Source: Arcuatula senhousia (lineage: Eukaryota; Mollusca; Bivalvia; Mytilida; Mytilidae). Taken from it: a stretch of 64,000 bases of DNA. The DNA lies in the NCBI GenBank assembly GCA_963971305.1, contig OZ020306.1, forward strand, positions 67,181,022 through 67,245,021, read 5' to 3'. Position numbers and translations under genes: made by a program. The notes beneath the pieces were generated by a model. That model saw only the letters and a list, made by a program, of their open reading frames with translations, searched no databases and was not told the origin of the DNA. Positions 1 through 11,373 of this stretch are shown here, piece after piece (the stretch's first letter is position 1; every line of letters starts with the position of its first letter).

Positions 1-49
1 ACTTGATATTTCTATGGAATATGATTGGTTCTTCATTGTCAGAGCTCAC
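1..49 (-). CDS. DNAAF8: DNAAF8-like gene, second coding exon (partial, runs off window)
   Basis: On the minus strand a T-rich tract ending in AAG is followed by an open frame of 16 codons that leaves the window. Read in phase 0 after the exon at 474-645 it continues that protein with VSSDNEEPIIFHRNIK. The join gives an LSD segment followed by acidic residues and an (I/F)F.RN motif, the order I recall from the N-terminus of vertebrate DNAAF8/C16orf71. Both splice sites are canonical and the phases match. The assignment rests on about 65 residues and on the ANKS3 neighbour, so it is probable rather than certain. Confidence 0.55.
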   Translation of the reverse strand, partial: MSSDNEEPIIFHRNIK

Positions 50-473
50 CTTAAAAAAATTGCACATTGCATATGATTACAATATTTTTTAGGTACTCAT
101 TCAATATCACAAAGATCATTTTTAAATTGTCATAAAGTGGGAAAAAATGCACCAATATTACAGTATATTGATCATTGATGGTGAGACGTAAATAAACTAT
201 ATCTATCTATAACAAACATGTATAATTATTAAGTTAGTTTTAGGCATTTCTAAGTTGTGTCTCTTTGGTAAATTATTGTTTTACATCTGCAGTTATTCTT
301 TACATTAATGCATTCTAATCTAGTAATTTAATGCTCTCTTATGCAATGGTTAATCAGTCTTATGGTTTCTATTTAGTAATACAATTCTATAGTCTGTTTA
401 CTGCTACTATTCTAATTAGAATGAGGTACATTCATATGTATATTGACATAATTATCCATCTTTTCGTACTTAC

Positions 474-645
474 ATCTGACAAATCAAAGTCAATGGAAGG
501 TAGATTTTTCTCCACTTCAGCAAAAATGTCATCTAGTTTAGGCTTGAGCTGTGATTGGACAAGAACTGAAGACCTGGCATCACTTTCTCCTCCCCCTTCA
601 CCAGTAAGCTGGTCCATGATTGGTCAACCTTTCTGGCAAGTCAAA
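474..645 (-). CDS. DNAAF8: DNAAF8-like gene, first coding exon
   Basis: The exon lies between a TTTCAG acceptor (minus strand, exon from 645) and a GTAAGT donor (473-468). The ATG is at 617-615, with an in-frame TGA three codons upstream, so it is the true start. It encodes 48 residues and ends in phase 0 with KNLPSIDFDLSD. Vertebrate DNAAF8 has, from memory, a similar short helix followed by LPS-D-D--LSD near its N-terminus. DNAAF8 is a cytoplasmic scaffold for assembly of outer dynein arms of motile cilia. The acceptor upstream of the ATG implies a 5' untranslated exon further right. Divergent orientation relative to ANKS3 supports the call. The rest of the gene is outside the window. Confidence 0.6.
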
Positions 646-784
646 CTGAAAGTAGAAATAAATATAATTGTTAAGGCGAATAAAAAAATATCCTAGATTT
701 TCATCCACTCCCATTCCAATTTTTCAGCCACTTGATTTTTTTTTTTTTGATTTTTAGCAAATCTATCAATCTTGAATAAAATTA

Positions 785-852
785 GATCTATCACTGCTCC
801 CGTTATCTGATATGTCCACGCAACATATCAGAAAACGGGAGCAGTGATTAGA
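785..852. repeat. Near-perfect hairpin, 26-bp stem
   Basis: Arms 790-815 and 823-848 pair with one mismatch around a 7-nt loop (CCACGCA). The stem contains CACTGCTCCCGTT and its complement. It could be a minimal inverted-repeat element or a transcribed hairpin. It lies just upstream of the DNAAF8-like first coding exon, probably in that gene's 5' intron. Confidence 0.7.
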
Positions 853-944
853 TTGGCAAATCCATATGTTCATTTTTTTTATCCGTTTCCTTTCAAACAT
901 GTCAAATGTCATTACATCTATCAAATTCTATAAAAAATAAAGAA

Positions 945-1490
945 AGAATGTGTCCATGGGACACGGATGCCCCCGCTGGCCTCAAATAAAAAGTTGAAGT
1001 CCGACAGGTCTGAAAGTCGCTTAGGACGCATAGTTTATCATACTTAACCATCCTACCAAGTTTCAAATCATTCCCATGTACGGTTTCTGAGAAAAGCTTG
1101 ACGGAAATTTTCATGTCGATTTTGGTATCGGTCCAGCCCCAAACAGGAAGTAGATGTCCGAGAGGTCTAAAATTCGATTAGGACGCATAGTTTGTCATAC
1201 TGAACCATCCTACCAAGTTTCAAGTCATTCCCATGTACAGTTTCTGAGAAAAGCTTGACGGAAATTTTCATGTCGATTTTGGTATCGATCCAGCCCCAAA
1301 CAGGAAGTAGTTGTCTGACAGGTCTAAAATTCGATTAGGACGCATAGTTTGTCATACTGAACCATCCTACCAAGTTTCAAGTCATTCCCATGTACAGTTT
1401 CTGAGAAAAGCTTGACGGAAATTCGTACGGACGTACGGACGGACATGAGTAAAACTTAATGCCCCCCGACATGTTGTCGCGGGGGCATAA
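945..1490. repeat. Pearl/HINE-like element, family with GCCCCCG hairpin end
   Basis: About three tandem units of roughly 175 bp share the phrases CCATCCTACCAAGTTTCAA and GAGAAAAGCTTGACGGAAAT. They are followed by a GTACGGAC-type microsatellite (about 1423-1445) and a self-complementary end around 1461-1487 (GCCCCCCGAC...GTCGCGGGGGC). A second, shorter copy in the opposite orientation is at 46905-47312. Layout and microsatellite match bivalve pearl/Helentron-associated elements; no coding capacity is visible. Confidence 0.7.
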
Positions 1491-2327
1491 AAATTAAAAA
1501 TAAAATTTATTTAAAAATATTCAGAAATTTGTATGACAATCTATGAACTATTTTATTATGGCCTTAAGAAGTAACAAACAGCAGATTTTATTCAACAGGA
1601 GCTAAGTGAACTTTGGACCAGAAATTAAATCCCCATGCTTATGCTGAATACCAAATACATGTATCTATTTAAAGGCTTTAGTAGTTTCTACAAAAACTGT
1701 AATGACTCTTTTCCCCCATGACAGCCTACACATTGCTATATGGCCTATGAAGCCACATTTTGCCAATATCTGAATTTCATTAAAAACTTGAGTTTTTGAC
1801 TTTGTGAAATCCGATAAAAACAATAAACAATATTTTCATTTTCAGTTAACTGAAAGATTAAATCCTAAAACTTTGTGCAGCAGTGCTATGTAGCACATCT
1901 GTTTTCATTTTTATGGAATGCATTATGCTGTTCAAAATTGAAAAAAAAACCCTTGGCATGATAAACAATTATTTTCAAAAAAATATGATAAAGAAATTTA
2001 AACATATATGTTAAATCTATTTAACCTATTTAAGACTTACACCAAGGCTGTTAAACATGCAACAAAATAAACTACATTTGCATGTTAAATGTGTCTTTGT
2101 AAATATTATAATTTTGAGCAAAAAATGACCTTTTTTAAACTTTACCTTGATGACAATTGATTTATTATATTTCCTCTTACTAAATTATTCCTAATCTTAA
2201 ATTCCAGCATTACATGATAATTCTATGTACTCAATTTTGACAGACAACCTTGGTAGAATGCCAACTGGTACAAAATCAAAATGTACATATGTATTTTGAA
2301 TCTTTATTGATCAGAATTTTTAATCAA
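1491..2327. other. AT-rich intergenic or intronic stretch, nothing recognised
   Basis: No supported exon, RNA or repeat boundary was found. Base composition is strongly A+T with short homopolymer runs. Confidence 0.5.
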
Positions 2328-3802
2328 ACAAGAGGCTCCCAGGAGCCTGAATCGCTCACCTGGTCTTGATGTCAATCCTATAAAGAACTTTGAAGAGCTA
2401 AATAAGCTGAACATTTAAGCAAGCAACAGCTTTTCTCTTTCAGTGATAGTTTTTATTCTGTAGGCCAAAAATGTGCAAAATGTTATTTATATTAAGGGCC
2501 ATCTGAACACTTTGACTCTATAGAGACTTTTGTTAAGAGCTTAATGAACTGAACATTTAAGCAAGCAACCACTTTTCTTTATCTGCTATAGTTTTCATTA
2601 TAAAAGCAAAAAACATGAAAACACTTAAATTTAGGGGCAGAACCCCTATAAGGGGTCATCTGACAATTTCGACCCTGTGAAGATTTTTGTAGAGCTAGAT
2701 GAGCTGAACATTAAAGCAAGCAACAGCTTTTCTCTATCTGCAATAGTTTTCATTTTATAGGCCAAAAAAACTATTTTTCGCCTTTAAGGGGCTGTAACCC
2801 CTATAAGGGGTCATCTGACAACTTCGACCCTATGAAGACTTTTGTAGAGCTTAATGAGCTGAACATTTAAGCAAGCAACAGCTTTTCTCTATCTGCAATA
2901 GTTTTCATTCTATAGGCCAAAAACACTATTTTTCGCCTTTAAGGGGCTGTAACCCTATAAGGGGTCATCTGACAACTTCGACCCTATGAAGACTTTTGTA
3001 GAGCTTAATGAGCTGAACATTTAGGCAAGCAACAGCTTTTCTCTATCTGCAATAGTTTTCATTCTATAGGCCAAAAACACTATTTTTTGCTTTTAAAGGG
3101 ATGTAACCCCTATAAGGGGTCATCTGACAACGTTGACCCTATGAAGACTTTTGTAGAGCTAAATGAGCTGAACATTTAAGCAAGCAACAGCTTTTCTCTA
3201 TCTGCAATAGTTTTCATTCTATAGGCCGAAAACACTATTTTTCGCCTTTAAGGGGATGTAACCCCTATAAGGGGTCATCTGACAACTTTGACCCTATGAA
3301 GATTTTTGTAGAGCTAAATGAGCTGAACATTTAAGCAAGCAACAGCTTTTCTCTATCTGCAATAGTTTTCATTCTATAAGCCAAAATCATGAAAAACCGC
3401 TATTTTTCGCCTTTAAAGGGCTGTAACCCCTATAAGGGATCATCTGACAACTTCGACCAAATGGAGACTTTTGTAGAACTTTTGATGCTGAAGCAGTAGG
3501 GTGGCATCAGATTTCATTTATTTCTTATACTTTTTGATTTACAAGCCAAAAACAGTAGTCTGACCCCCCCTGGTCTATTTTTAGTAACGGTGGCCATGTT
3601 TTTTGTTGGATCAAAAATCGAAACACAAGTTTGGTGCAGGACACCCTAAGGATCATTCATATTAAGTTTCATTAAATTCTGTTCAGTAGTTTCAGAGGAG
3701 AAGATTTTTGAAAATTGTTAACAGACGACGACAGACGACAGACGACGACGGACGCCAAGTGATGGCAATAGCTCACATGGACCTTCGGTCCAGGTAAGCT
3801 AA
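2328..3802. repeat. Pearl/HINE-like element, AGCTCACC/AGGCTCC family, full length
   Basis: It begins with AGAGGCTCCCAGGAGCCTG and a GAATCGCTCACC motif. The core holds about seven tandem units near 155 bp, each carrying AGCAAGCAACAGCTTTTCTC and CTATAAGGGGTCATCTGAC. It ends with a GACGACGACAGACGAC microsatellite (about 3723-3756) and the imperfect hairpin GGACCTTCGGTCC inside an AGCTCAC...GTAAGCT palindrome. Related copies are at 28571-29712, 47837-48728, 53804-54920 and 55569-56653. Confidence 0.75.
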
Positions 3803-3883
3803 TAAAAATGAAGATAAGTTTAAATTACATTTACATTGTACATATACCAGTATACATGAAGATACATACATGGCATTTATATC

Positions 3884-4068
3884 CGAAGGCCCTGGCAAGT
3901 AAAATAGCTATGGGACCAGTAAAATTTCTTTTAAATATGGAATTACAAGCCAATTATATGTAAAAGAAAAATTCTTCAAATAATAATTTTCGGGCTTGTG
4001 CTTCAAAAAGTTTACTGTGAAGACTGCATGCAGTAAATTTTGCTGCATTTGCAAGTGATTAAAACAGG
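3884..4068. repeat. Short MITE-like repeat, AGTCTTC family, copy 1
   Basis: About 170 bp shared with 10977-11142 and, inverted, with 15223-15391. Common phrases are GGCCCTGGC, CAAGCCAATTATATGTAAA and CGGGCTTGTGCTT. The other two copies end in AGTCTTC/GAAGACT inverted repeats; here the left end is degraded. Confidence 0.6.
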
Positions 4069-4734
4069 GGCCTAGGCAGTTGGGTGGACTAATACCAAAA
4101 TATTGATCACAAGTCAACTACCTCTTCATGTGTTGTTGGATCCAGTCCTTATTCGTAATTTACAAAAACAGGACTTTCCTAACTGTAATTATGTAATTGG
4201 GTTTGCCAGTCACATGTACATGTAACTGCCAAATGTTTGTGGTTTTCTTTAGGCACTCCAGTTTCCTCAACCATTAAAACTTACCACCTATTAATTATGG
4301 GCCAGGTGTGTTGTAAGGGGAATTAACTTAAACCCAAACATTGAAACAAAAAGACAAGATGACAAGTGATTAAAAATTGGTTCTAGGGTTAATATCTATA
4401 TGCATATTTAGGATATCACAGGAAATCTGTGTGATATTGTTAATATGTAAAATTAGTAGAATATCTGATAAAATCATTTGACTAATCATACATGTATGTG
4501 TTTACAATACAATCAATGTTTGGATGTTATTTGCATTGACCTTTGTTGACGACGTTGTTAATAACATTTTAACTCTTTCATGTGTTTCTAATTCTTCAAC
4601 AAGTACACTCTCAGTGACTTTATGGCAGCTCAAATTGATAAGCAAATTGTCATTAACCTTAATAAAATCATGGGAGGCGTGGGAAAATTTTTATTCTACT
4701 GTCAGACTGTGGGTTCATTTATTTTTCTGGGACA
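4069..4734. other. Intergenic, nothing recognised
   Basis: AT-rich sequence without a supported gene or a repeat that recurs in the window. Confidence 0.45.
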
Positions 4735-4891
4735 GTGAGTACCAATTTTCGTGGTTTGATGAAAAAGGATCAGTTGGTGGATTCTTATATTCCTGGTTCT
4801 AAAGTCTACAGCATACAGATCAATATTATATTTCCTTTAACTCGGGTTCAAGGCAACCCACAAAAACCACGAAAATTAATACCTCAGGAAT
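4735..4891 (-). repeat. Short inverted-repeat element, CCACGAAAATT termini, copy 1
   Basis: The ends are inverted repeats: ATTTTCGTGGTTT on the left and AACCACGAAAAT on the right. The inside matches, in the opposite orientation, the element at 14780-14945. Size (about 157 bp) and structure fit a MITE. Confidence 0.6.
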
Positions 4892-5216
4892 AATAATGAA
4901 ACCACAGTATTTGTTTAATTTTCCCTAAAACATGATTTGTACATCTTGTATCCTTTTCAAAATGCAGAAATAATCTAAATTCATAGCTTCATCATGTTCA
5001 TTTGCTGTAAAAATGTTACAAACAAGATTTGTATGCAGTGTCAGCGAACATGGTGATGAATGTTAAAATATTGAAAACATCCCCCCTTTTTCCAAAATAA
5101 AAAGTCTAAAGTATAATTTTTTCCCTTCTAACATACATGTATTCTTATTCATAATTATCAAAGAGTGATAGGGGATCATGGATTACATGCATGACATGCC
5201 AGCTTTTATTAGTTTT

Positions 5217-6149
5217 GAACAAGATTGCTACGCGTAGCCATGTGTCCCCCGCCGCCGCATAAAAGTTGTGTGGTATGTCAATTCAAGCAATATATTCTCT
5301 GAGAAACGATAGAAATAGGTTGTCAAAATATGGGATGATCACCTATTAACAGTACCCTATCAGTGTGTAAAGTTTCAGCAACATCCGTTCAGTAGTATCC
5401 GAGGAGTTGCACCCACAAAAATGTTTGATATGGCAAAGTCCCATTTTTTGGACCGGAAAATCACAAATTCGGGAATTACTACAAAACTGTAAATATTGCT
5501 TCAAATTTTTTTTCGTAATATTATACAGTACCTTTTGCTCTATCAGCCTACAAAATTTCAGAACCCTGTGCACCTAGGTAACCGAGATATTGGATGTCCT
5601 ATATTTTGACCTTTCTTCCCTGTTTCCATGGAAACGGCGGCCATTTTGAAAATTTCAAATATAGGATGATCATTTACTAACAGTACCCTATCAGTGTGTA
5701 AAGTTTAAGCAACATCAATTCAGTAGTGTCCGAGGAGTTGCACCCACAAAAAGGTTTGACAAAGTCCCATTTTTTCGGACTGAAAAATCACAAATTCGTA
5801 AATAACTCGAAAACCGTAAATATCGCTTCAAAATTTTTGTTCATATTACTATAGAGTACCTTTTGCTCTATCAGCCTACAAAATTTCGGAACCCTGTGCA
5901 CCAAGGTAACCGAGATAATGAATGTCCTATATTTTGACCTTTCTTCCGTTTCCATGGAAACGGCCGCCATTTTGAAAATTTCAAATATGGGATGATCATC
6001 TACTAATTGTACCCTATCAGTGTATAAAGTTTCAGCAAGATCCTTTCAGTAGTTTCTGAGGAGTTGCACCCACAAAAACCGTGAGGGACGGACGGACGGA
6101 CGGAGAACATTACTAAGTCCCTCCGACCCGTTGCGGCGGGGGACAAAAA
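5217..6149. repeat. Pearl/HINE-like element, GTCCCCCGCCGC family
   Basis: About three tandem units near 300 bp carry ACAGTACCCTATCAGTGTG and CTTTTGCTCTATCAGCCTAC. They are followed by a (GACG)n run at about 6088-6105 and an end near 6110-6145 with GTCCCTCCGAC...GCGGCGGGGGAC. The left end is GAACAAGATTGCTACGCG. A truncated inverted copy with the same ends is at 58172-58480, and a single core unit recurs at about 60475-60670. Confidence 0.75.
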
Positions 6150-6228
6150 GGACAGGCTAATTGTTTGCGTTCTGGTAGGTAAGTATACTATATGTCCAGT
6201 TAAAATCGATATGTATAATGGTTTAAAC

Positions 6229-6312
6229 CTATAGCTGAATTGGTAATGTGCTGGCTTATTAATAGGGCAACCAGGTTACAAATCCCGGTGTTGACATGTG
6301 GATTTTGTAATA
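6229..6312 (+). repeat. tRNA-derived SINE head
   Basis: TAGCTGAATTGG fits a Pol III A box. GGTTACAAATCCCGGTG, about 45 bp further on, fits a decayed B box followed by a T-arm. There is no closing acceptor stem, so this is a SINE fragment rather than a tRNA gene. Confidence 0.5.
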
Positions 6313-7635
6313 TGCTTCATGCTCTCCAGCTTCATTTGATGTGCAACTAAAAAAAAACCATACAGGGTAAGAGTTACAACAAAAGCTAGTTTGCATTTTT
6401 ATTCAGACCATGAACATGATGAAATTGAAGAACAGCGAGCAGGGCCTTCTTGCCTCGTTGAAGACTGCTCAGTGCTGGCGGTTGTCCATTGTGGTTTTTC
6501 TGAATTGCGGCTTGATTGTGGGCTGTGTTGCATACACTTATTCCACATAGATTATTTTCTATTGTTACCAGGACAACCACATTCTTCCAAATGTCATGTG
6601 ACTTAAAGTATGATGGAGTAAAAAACAGTTTGTCAAGATCTAAGAAACATCAGGAAATAATACATGTAGCACATCGCCCCATTGATCCAAACACCAAGAC
6701 ATAATTTATTGTTGGATTTCATGTCTATGCAAGCTAATATTATGGTCGTGCTTTTTTCATAATAAATATGGATGGTATATAAAAAAAGAAAGGCATAATC
6801 CTACTTTAATCCCAGGTGGGACTAAACCGGATTGCACAAAAAAATGCATGAATTGCTATATTTTTTGTGCCTAATGTGGAATCTGCCACTGTGTCCAAAA
6901 GTTTCATTGAAATTGGTTAAAAACTTTTTGAATTCAACACATATTATCCCAATAAAACCAATTGCTGACAGTGACACATGCCTGTATACCCACCTGCCGT
7001 TAACAATACAGTAGCTGAGTTCAATTTGTTGCCACTCAGCTAAAAACAAACAAAGGACCTAAATTATCACTGACCAGCAGCTAGAGGAATACACCAAGCA
7101 TGCCAAGCCCCCCTTTTTGAGTTTTTTCTTAACATGTCTCAAGATTGTATAATTTAAGCCTAATTAAGTAAAGGTTTTTTCCTGTTTCAACAAACTTTGT
7201 ACAGTAACATGTTATTAAAATCAAACAAATTGATTTTTTGAACACAAAAATATTTCTGAATCCATGGTAATTATGTCAACTATGCAGACGCTTCATTCGG
7301 AAATTATGTTTTAAAAATTATTCTCGATACATCGGAAATTCTTGGGGAAATTGTTGCCATGAGCTTTTAAAAGTCGGCACAATAAACACTAAATATTACC
7401 CTAAACCAGCATTAAATTCGAATAAACAAGACCGTTCGTGCACTGGCGTTCAACATTCTTTTCCATGACAGGTTCCCGGATGTTATATTGAATTTATCTA
7501 TTTTCCTTTACTCTCAATACAGAAAAATTTGGGGTACCAGTAACAAGCACCGGAAATAGCATTTTGATTATTTCCCTTGAAAAGTGTCCTATGCGAAGAA
7601 AGAAAAAATAGAAAAATATCTTTATTAAGGTGATT
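6313..7635. other. Intergenic region between DNAAF8-like gene and ANKS3
   Basis: No supported exon. Short open frames at 6386-6606 and 6822-7049 look like chance. It contains a candidate RFX X-box (6564-6577, entered separately). The shared upstream region of the two divergent genes lies somewhere between 645 and 12805, but no transcription start can be fixed from sequence. Confidence 0.4.
6564..6577. promoter_or_regulatory. Candidate RFX X-box
   Basis: GTTACCAGGACAAC fits the degenerate pattern RYYNYY-N(1-3)-RRNRAC bound by RFX factors, which drive ciliary genes. It lies between two divergent genes with ciliary roles. The pattern is degenerate and the site is over 6 kb from the first ANKS3 coding exon, so this is only a candidate. 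Confidence 0.25.
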
Positions 7636-7639
7636 TTTA

Positions 7640-7752
7640 AGGTTCATCTGTACCTTTCTTTAAAACATGGCGTTATTTTTAATCTATTTCCAGTATATGC
7701 ACAGCCAAAACTGCACATAAAATTGAAATATTACGTGTAGCTGGACCTAGAT
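7640..7752 (+). repeat. Repeat segment A, left copy
   Basis: It contains AAGGTTCATCTGTACCTTTC and CTGGACCTAGATAT. The reverse complement of this segment, diverged inside, recurs at about 9453-9580, forming part of the inverted-repeat complex that surrounds 8275-9326. Confidence 0.55.
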
Positions 7753-7776
7753 ATTAAAAATTCTTACCTTTTCTTT

Positions 7777-8112
7777 AATATGATGCAGGTTAAACCTGTG
7801 ACGCTCCCAAAGTTTGAACATATCCTTAAATATTTTACAAGCTAAAATAAATTTTCAAATGTTTATTGGGCAATTAATTAAAACAAATTCTTATTCGAAA
7901 ATAAAACAAAGTAGCTTTTCTTGTGGGTCCTGTGTGCGCTTAATGACGTCAGAAATTTTCAAAGAAAAAAGCGTTAAAAAGAGGCAGAAAGTCCAGGAAA
8001 CCGCGCGTGGTTTACCGGACGTTGAATGAAAATTGAGCCCATAGTACAACTAGAATATTGACATTTCTACCATTATCGCTCCCTTCGGGAGCGTATGAAT
8101 TATTCCCGAAAA
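7777..8112 (+). repeat. Repeat segment B, left copy
   Basis: About 330 bp that recurs inverted at 9956-10281 and as a decayed direct copy at 11374-11615. Shared landmarks are ATGATGCAGGTTAAACCTGT at the outer end and CGCTCCCTTCGGGAGCG, a perfect palindrome, at the inner end (8088-8104). Confidence 0.65.
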
Positions 8113-8274
8113 AATCCTTTGTTTTAGAGATCTCTTTTTTCACCACTTTTAAAAACACCCGATTTAAGGCAAATATCACTTACACCCTTTCTTGTGGCCT
8201 CTAATTTCATGCAACTTTCAATAAGGGATTTAAATAAAAGTGTTCACTTCGTTTCATGTAAGACATGTAAGAGG

Positions 8275-9326
8275 GTGGTGACTAAAACGAGTAACCCGGG
8301 CCCGGGCCCGGGCCAACATCCACTAACCCAAATATTTCAAAATGCTCTAAAATCCTTATTTCTGTATATTTTTCGATGAAAATTGAAAACAATGTGTAAA
8401 AGTATAATATCTTATGATTCATTTTCGATTTTCAAAATAAAAATTAAAACATTTTAATTTCGAGACAATTTTCGATTTTTAGGTGACTATAATGTGTAAC
8501 CCAACGAAAAGTGGAAAATTCATATTTTCTCCTATAAAAGACATTTGAAACTAACAAGAACTTATTAACGATGATATTATATACATCGGTGACGGAAAAG
8601 TACATGTTTTAACTAACATTACGGTAAAATATTGCTTTAAACATGTTAAAGGCGATTATTCTAATTTTTTATGGACCCGGGCCGCCGATTGTCGAAATAG
8701 TATCACACGGGTGTTGCTAAAATATGACCAGCCTAACCGATATATTTTATGTACTAACTATCGAAATATGAGGATATTTTTGTTATCAACGATTTGTTAT
8801 TGAAGGAAACACTTTCAAAATGTTTTCTAGATATTTTAATTCAATGAAATAAATCAAAAGTATTATAAATCAAATTGTTTTATGTCGGTACTGTATTACT
8901 TCTTTTAGCTTTACCCGGGCCACTGGTCGGCGGCCCGGGTCCGTAAAAATGTATGAAAATAGCTTTAAAACGAAAAATCGAATGCATTTTAGACCAACTC
9001 ATGGCCTATTATATCATTTTTATCCATTTCTTCAATTATTTTCTCCACTTTTTCGTATTATAAGTGTTTCGGATATGCAAATCGAGTATTTCCACTTTTC
9101 ATCGGGTTACACATTTTAGTCACCTAAAAATCGAAAATTGCCTCGAAATTAAAATTTACGAATTTTTATTTGGAAAATCGAAAATAAACAATAAGATACT
9201 ATACTTTTACACATTATTTCCAATTTTCATCGAAAAATATTCAGAAATAAAGATTTTAGAGCATTTTGAAATATTTGGGTTAGCGGATGTTGGCCCGGGC
9301 CCGGGTTACTCGTTTTAGTCACCACC
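8275..9326. mobile_element. Foldback element with long terminal inverted repeats (Mutator-like candidate)
   Basis: Arms of about 410 bp (8275-8690 and 8925-9326) are imperfect reverse complements. The outer ends read GGTGGTGACTAAAACGAG and its complement, each next to a GGGCCCGGGCCC block, and the arms end at GGACCCGGGCCGCCGA. The flanks ATGTAAGAGG (8265-8274) and ATGTGAGAGG (9327-9336) look like a 10-bp target duplication with one change. Long inverted repeats plus a 9-11-bp duplication are typical of Mutator-like elements. No transposase is encoded, so it would be non-autonomous. Confidence 0.55.
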
Positions 9327-9452
9327 ATGTGAGAGGCACAATAGGGATAGTTTGTCCTTATTCAATTTAAAATCTGAACAGGAAAAAAAAGAGATCTTTA
9401 TTTTTAAGGATCTTGAAATGAAAAATTGATAGAAATTGAATCAGAAATTACC

Positions 9453-9580
9453 ATATCTAGGTCCAGCTATGCTTTAATTTATCATGTTTATTATTTTATT
9501 TGTAGTTTTTGTTCTGCATATACTAAAAAATAGGTAGAAAATTTCGCTATTTTTAACGAAAGGTACAGATGAACCTTAAA
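9453..9580 (-). repeat. Repeat segment A, right copy
   Basis: Inverted counterpart of 7640-7752, sharing ATCTAGGTCCAGCTA and GGTACAGATGAACCTT. On this side A lies inside B, whereas on the left A lies outside B, so the two arms are not a simple mirror. Confidence 0.55.
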
Positions 9581-9744
9581 GGGATTTTCTTTTCTCTTTT
9601 GTCACAAAACAAACATCGATATCAACTTATTTTTGAAATCATAAAAAATTCATTATTGATAAAATCTACAAACAAACATAAAATCCTGTTGTTGAGGTCT
9701 TGCAAACATTACTTCACAAATTATGGGGCTTCCGCAGGGTACCC

Positions 9745-9950
9745 CCCTCAGGTCGCAAGGTCACTTTTAAAAGGGGACTGAGGTCGCAAGGTCGCTTTTA
9801 AAAGGGGACTAAGGTCGCAAGGTCGCTTTTAAAAGGCATATTTTGGCGGAGGTTGCAGGTCGTTTTTTTGGCATAGGTCGATTTTATGAAGTGTAGGTCG
9901 GAAGTCGCCCTTAAAAGCCCTCAGGTCGCAGGTCGTTTTTAACTGGTGGG
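9745..9950. repeat. Tandem GGTCGCAAGGTCGC repeats
   Basis: Three good units of about 30 bp (AGGTCGCAAGGTCGCTTTTA and AAAGGGGACT) are followed by four or more shortened variants containing AGGTCG. They lie between segments A and B and have no counterpart in the left arm. Confidence 0.7.
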
Positions 9951-9955
9951 AGCCA

Positions 9956-10281
9956 CAATTATACGCTCCCGAAGGGAGCGATATTGGTAGAAATGCAATA
10001 TCCTAGTTGTACAAGAACTCAATTTTCCTTCAACGTCCAGTTAAGCATGCGCGGTTTCCCGGACTTTCTGTGTCTTTTTAACGCTTTTTTCTTTGAAACT
10101 TTCTGACGTCATTAAGCGCACACATGACCCACAAGAAAAGCTAGTTTGTTTTTATTTTCGAATAAGAATTTGTTTCAATTATTTGCCCAATAAACATTTG
10201 AACACTTATTTTAGCTTGTAAAATATTTAAGGATATGTTCAAACTTCGAGAGCGTCACAGGTTTAACCTGCATCATATTAC
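9956..10281 (-). repeat. Repeat segment B, right copy
   Basis: Inverted counterpart of 7777-8112. It carries CGCTCCCGAAGGGAGCG at its inner end (9975-9991) and AACCTGCATCATATTA at the outer end. Confidence 0.65.
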
Positions 10282-10976
10282 ATTCACGTTAATAGGTGCA
10301 ACCTGAAATGGGACACAGCTTTAGAAAATAATTGTCAAAATACCTTGGATCAATAACATATACCCCAACAAATTATAAAATATTGAATTATTTGTGCAAA
10401 TTATATATATTTGTAACATTCTGAAAAAGGGTCAAAATATAATTTACGGGACAATGCTTGACCGGGATGATATTACATATTTTTGCTGTACATAATCTGT
10501 GATGTCATTTCCTGTTTGGCGCTTCATCAGACAGTAAACAAACAAAAGTGACCAACTTTTTTTTGCCAGGTTTTGAAGATTTTCTGTTTACCAATATATC
10601 TAATTCAAAGTATTGGCTGGAGAAGATTAATTTAAAAACCTGGCAGAAAATGACGACTGGTTTTAATGCAGGACACATGCACAGGATTAATTATCTCCAT
10701 GATCAGCTCAGATATGACCATCTTTTTTACTATTCAGTGTTGTAAAGCTTAATGTTTTATGGTTAATGTCTTAAACATCGTCATAAATTGGTTGAATCAC
10801 TAGTAAAAAATAACTGATCGCAATTGTTCCTAGACCTAGTGCAGCTGTTTACAATGACCATTCTTACAAGAACTTGCCAAGATCATTTCATCTCTTTGAC
10901 AACAAGAGTTTCCTTGAAAAATATATTTAAATAGTTTAGTTTTGACTTTCCATCCGTATTCTCCTGTATATTTACA
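10282..10976. other. Intergenic, nothing recognised
   Basis: No supported gene. The short open frame at 10548-10745 has no recognisable similarity. Confidence 0.45.
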
Positions 10977-11142
10977 GTCTTCGAAATTAGTCACAAGTCC
11001 CACGGCCCTGGCCAGTAAGATAGTTTTCAGACCAGTAATGTTTCCTTAAAATATGGATTTACAAGCCAATTATATGTAAAGAAAAATTGTAAAAATAATA
11101 ACTTTCGGGCTTGTGCTTTGAAAAGTTAACCGTGAAGACTGA
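10977..11142. repeat. Short MITE-like repeat, AGTCTTC family, copy 2
   Basis: Begins AGTCTTCGAAATTAG and ends CCGTGAAGACT, giving 7-bp inverted termini. Same orientation as the copy at 3884-4068. Confidence 0.65.
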
Positions 11143-11373
11143 TTAATTTATTTTTAAAAGAAATTTAACCCTGGTTATTTAATCTGTCAATTTTAAAATT
11201 AAAAATAAAAGCATTGAATTTCTTGCCCTATAGATATTCGTACCTAGTGCGCTTGCACCCACTCGACACATCCTGTTAAAAAAAAAAACCTTTAACTTTT
11301 GCAATTTTCTACATATGTGGGACTGCATCCCATAATATGAGGCTCCAAAAATTGCAGCATACATTATATATCT

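Noticed and set aside
331..696. 121-codon plus-strand frame
   Set aside because: It is the shadow of the minus-strand DNAAF8-like exon, whose splice sites and start make sense.
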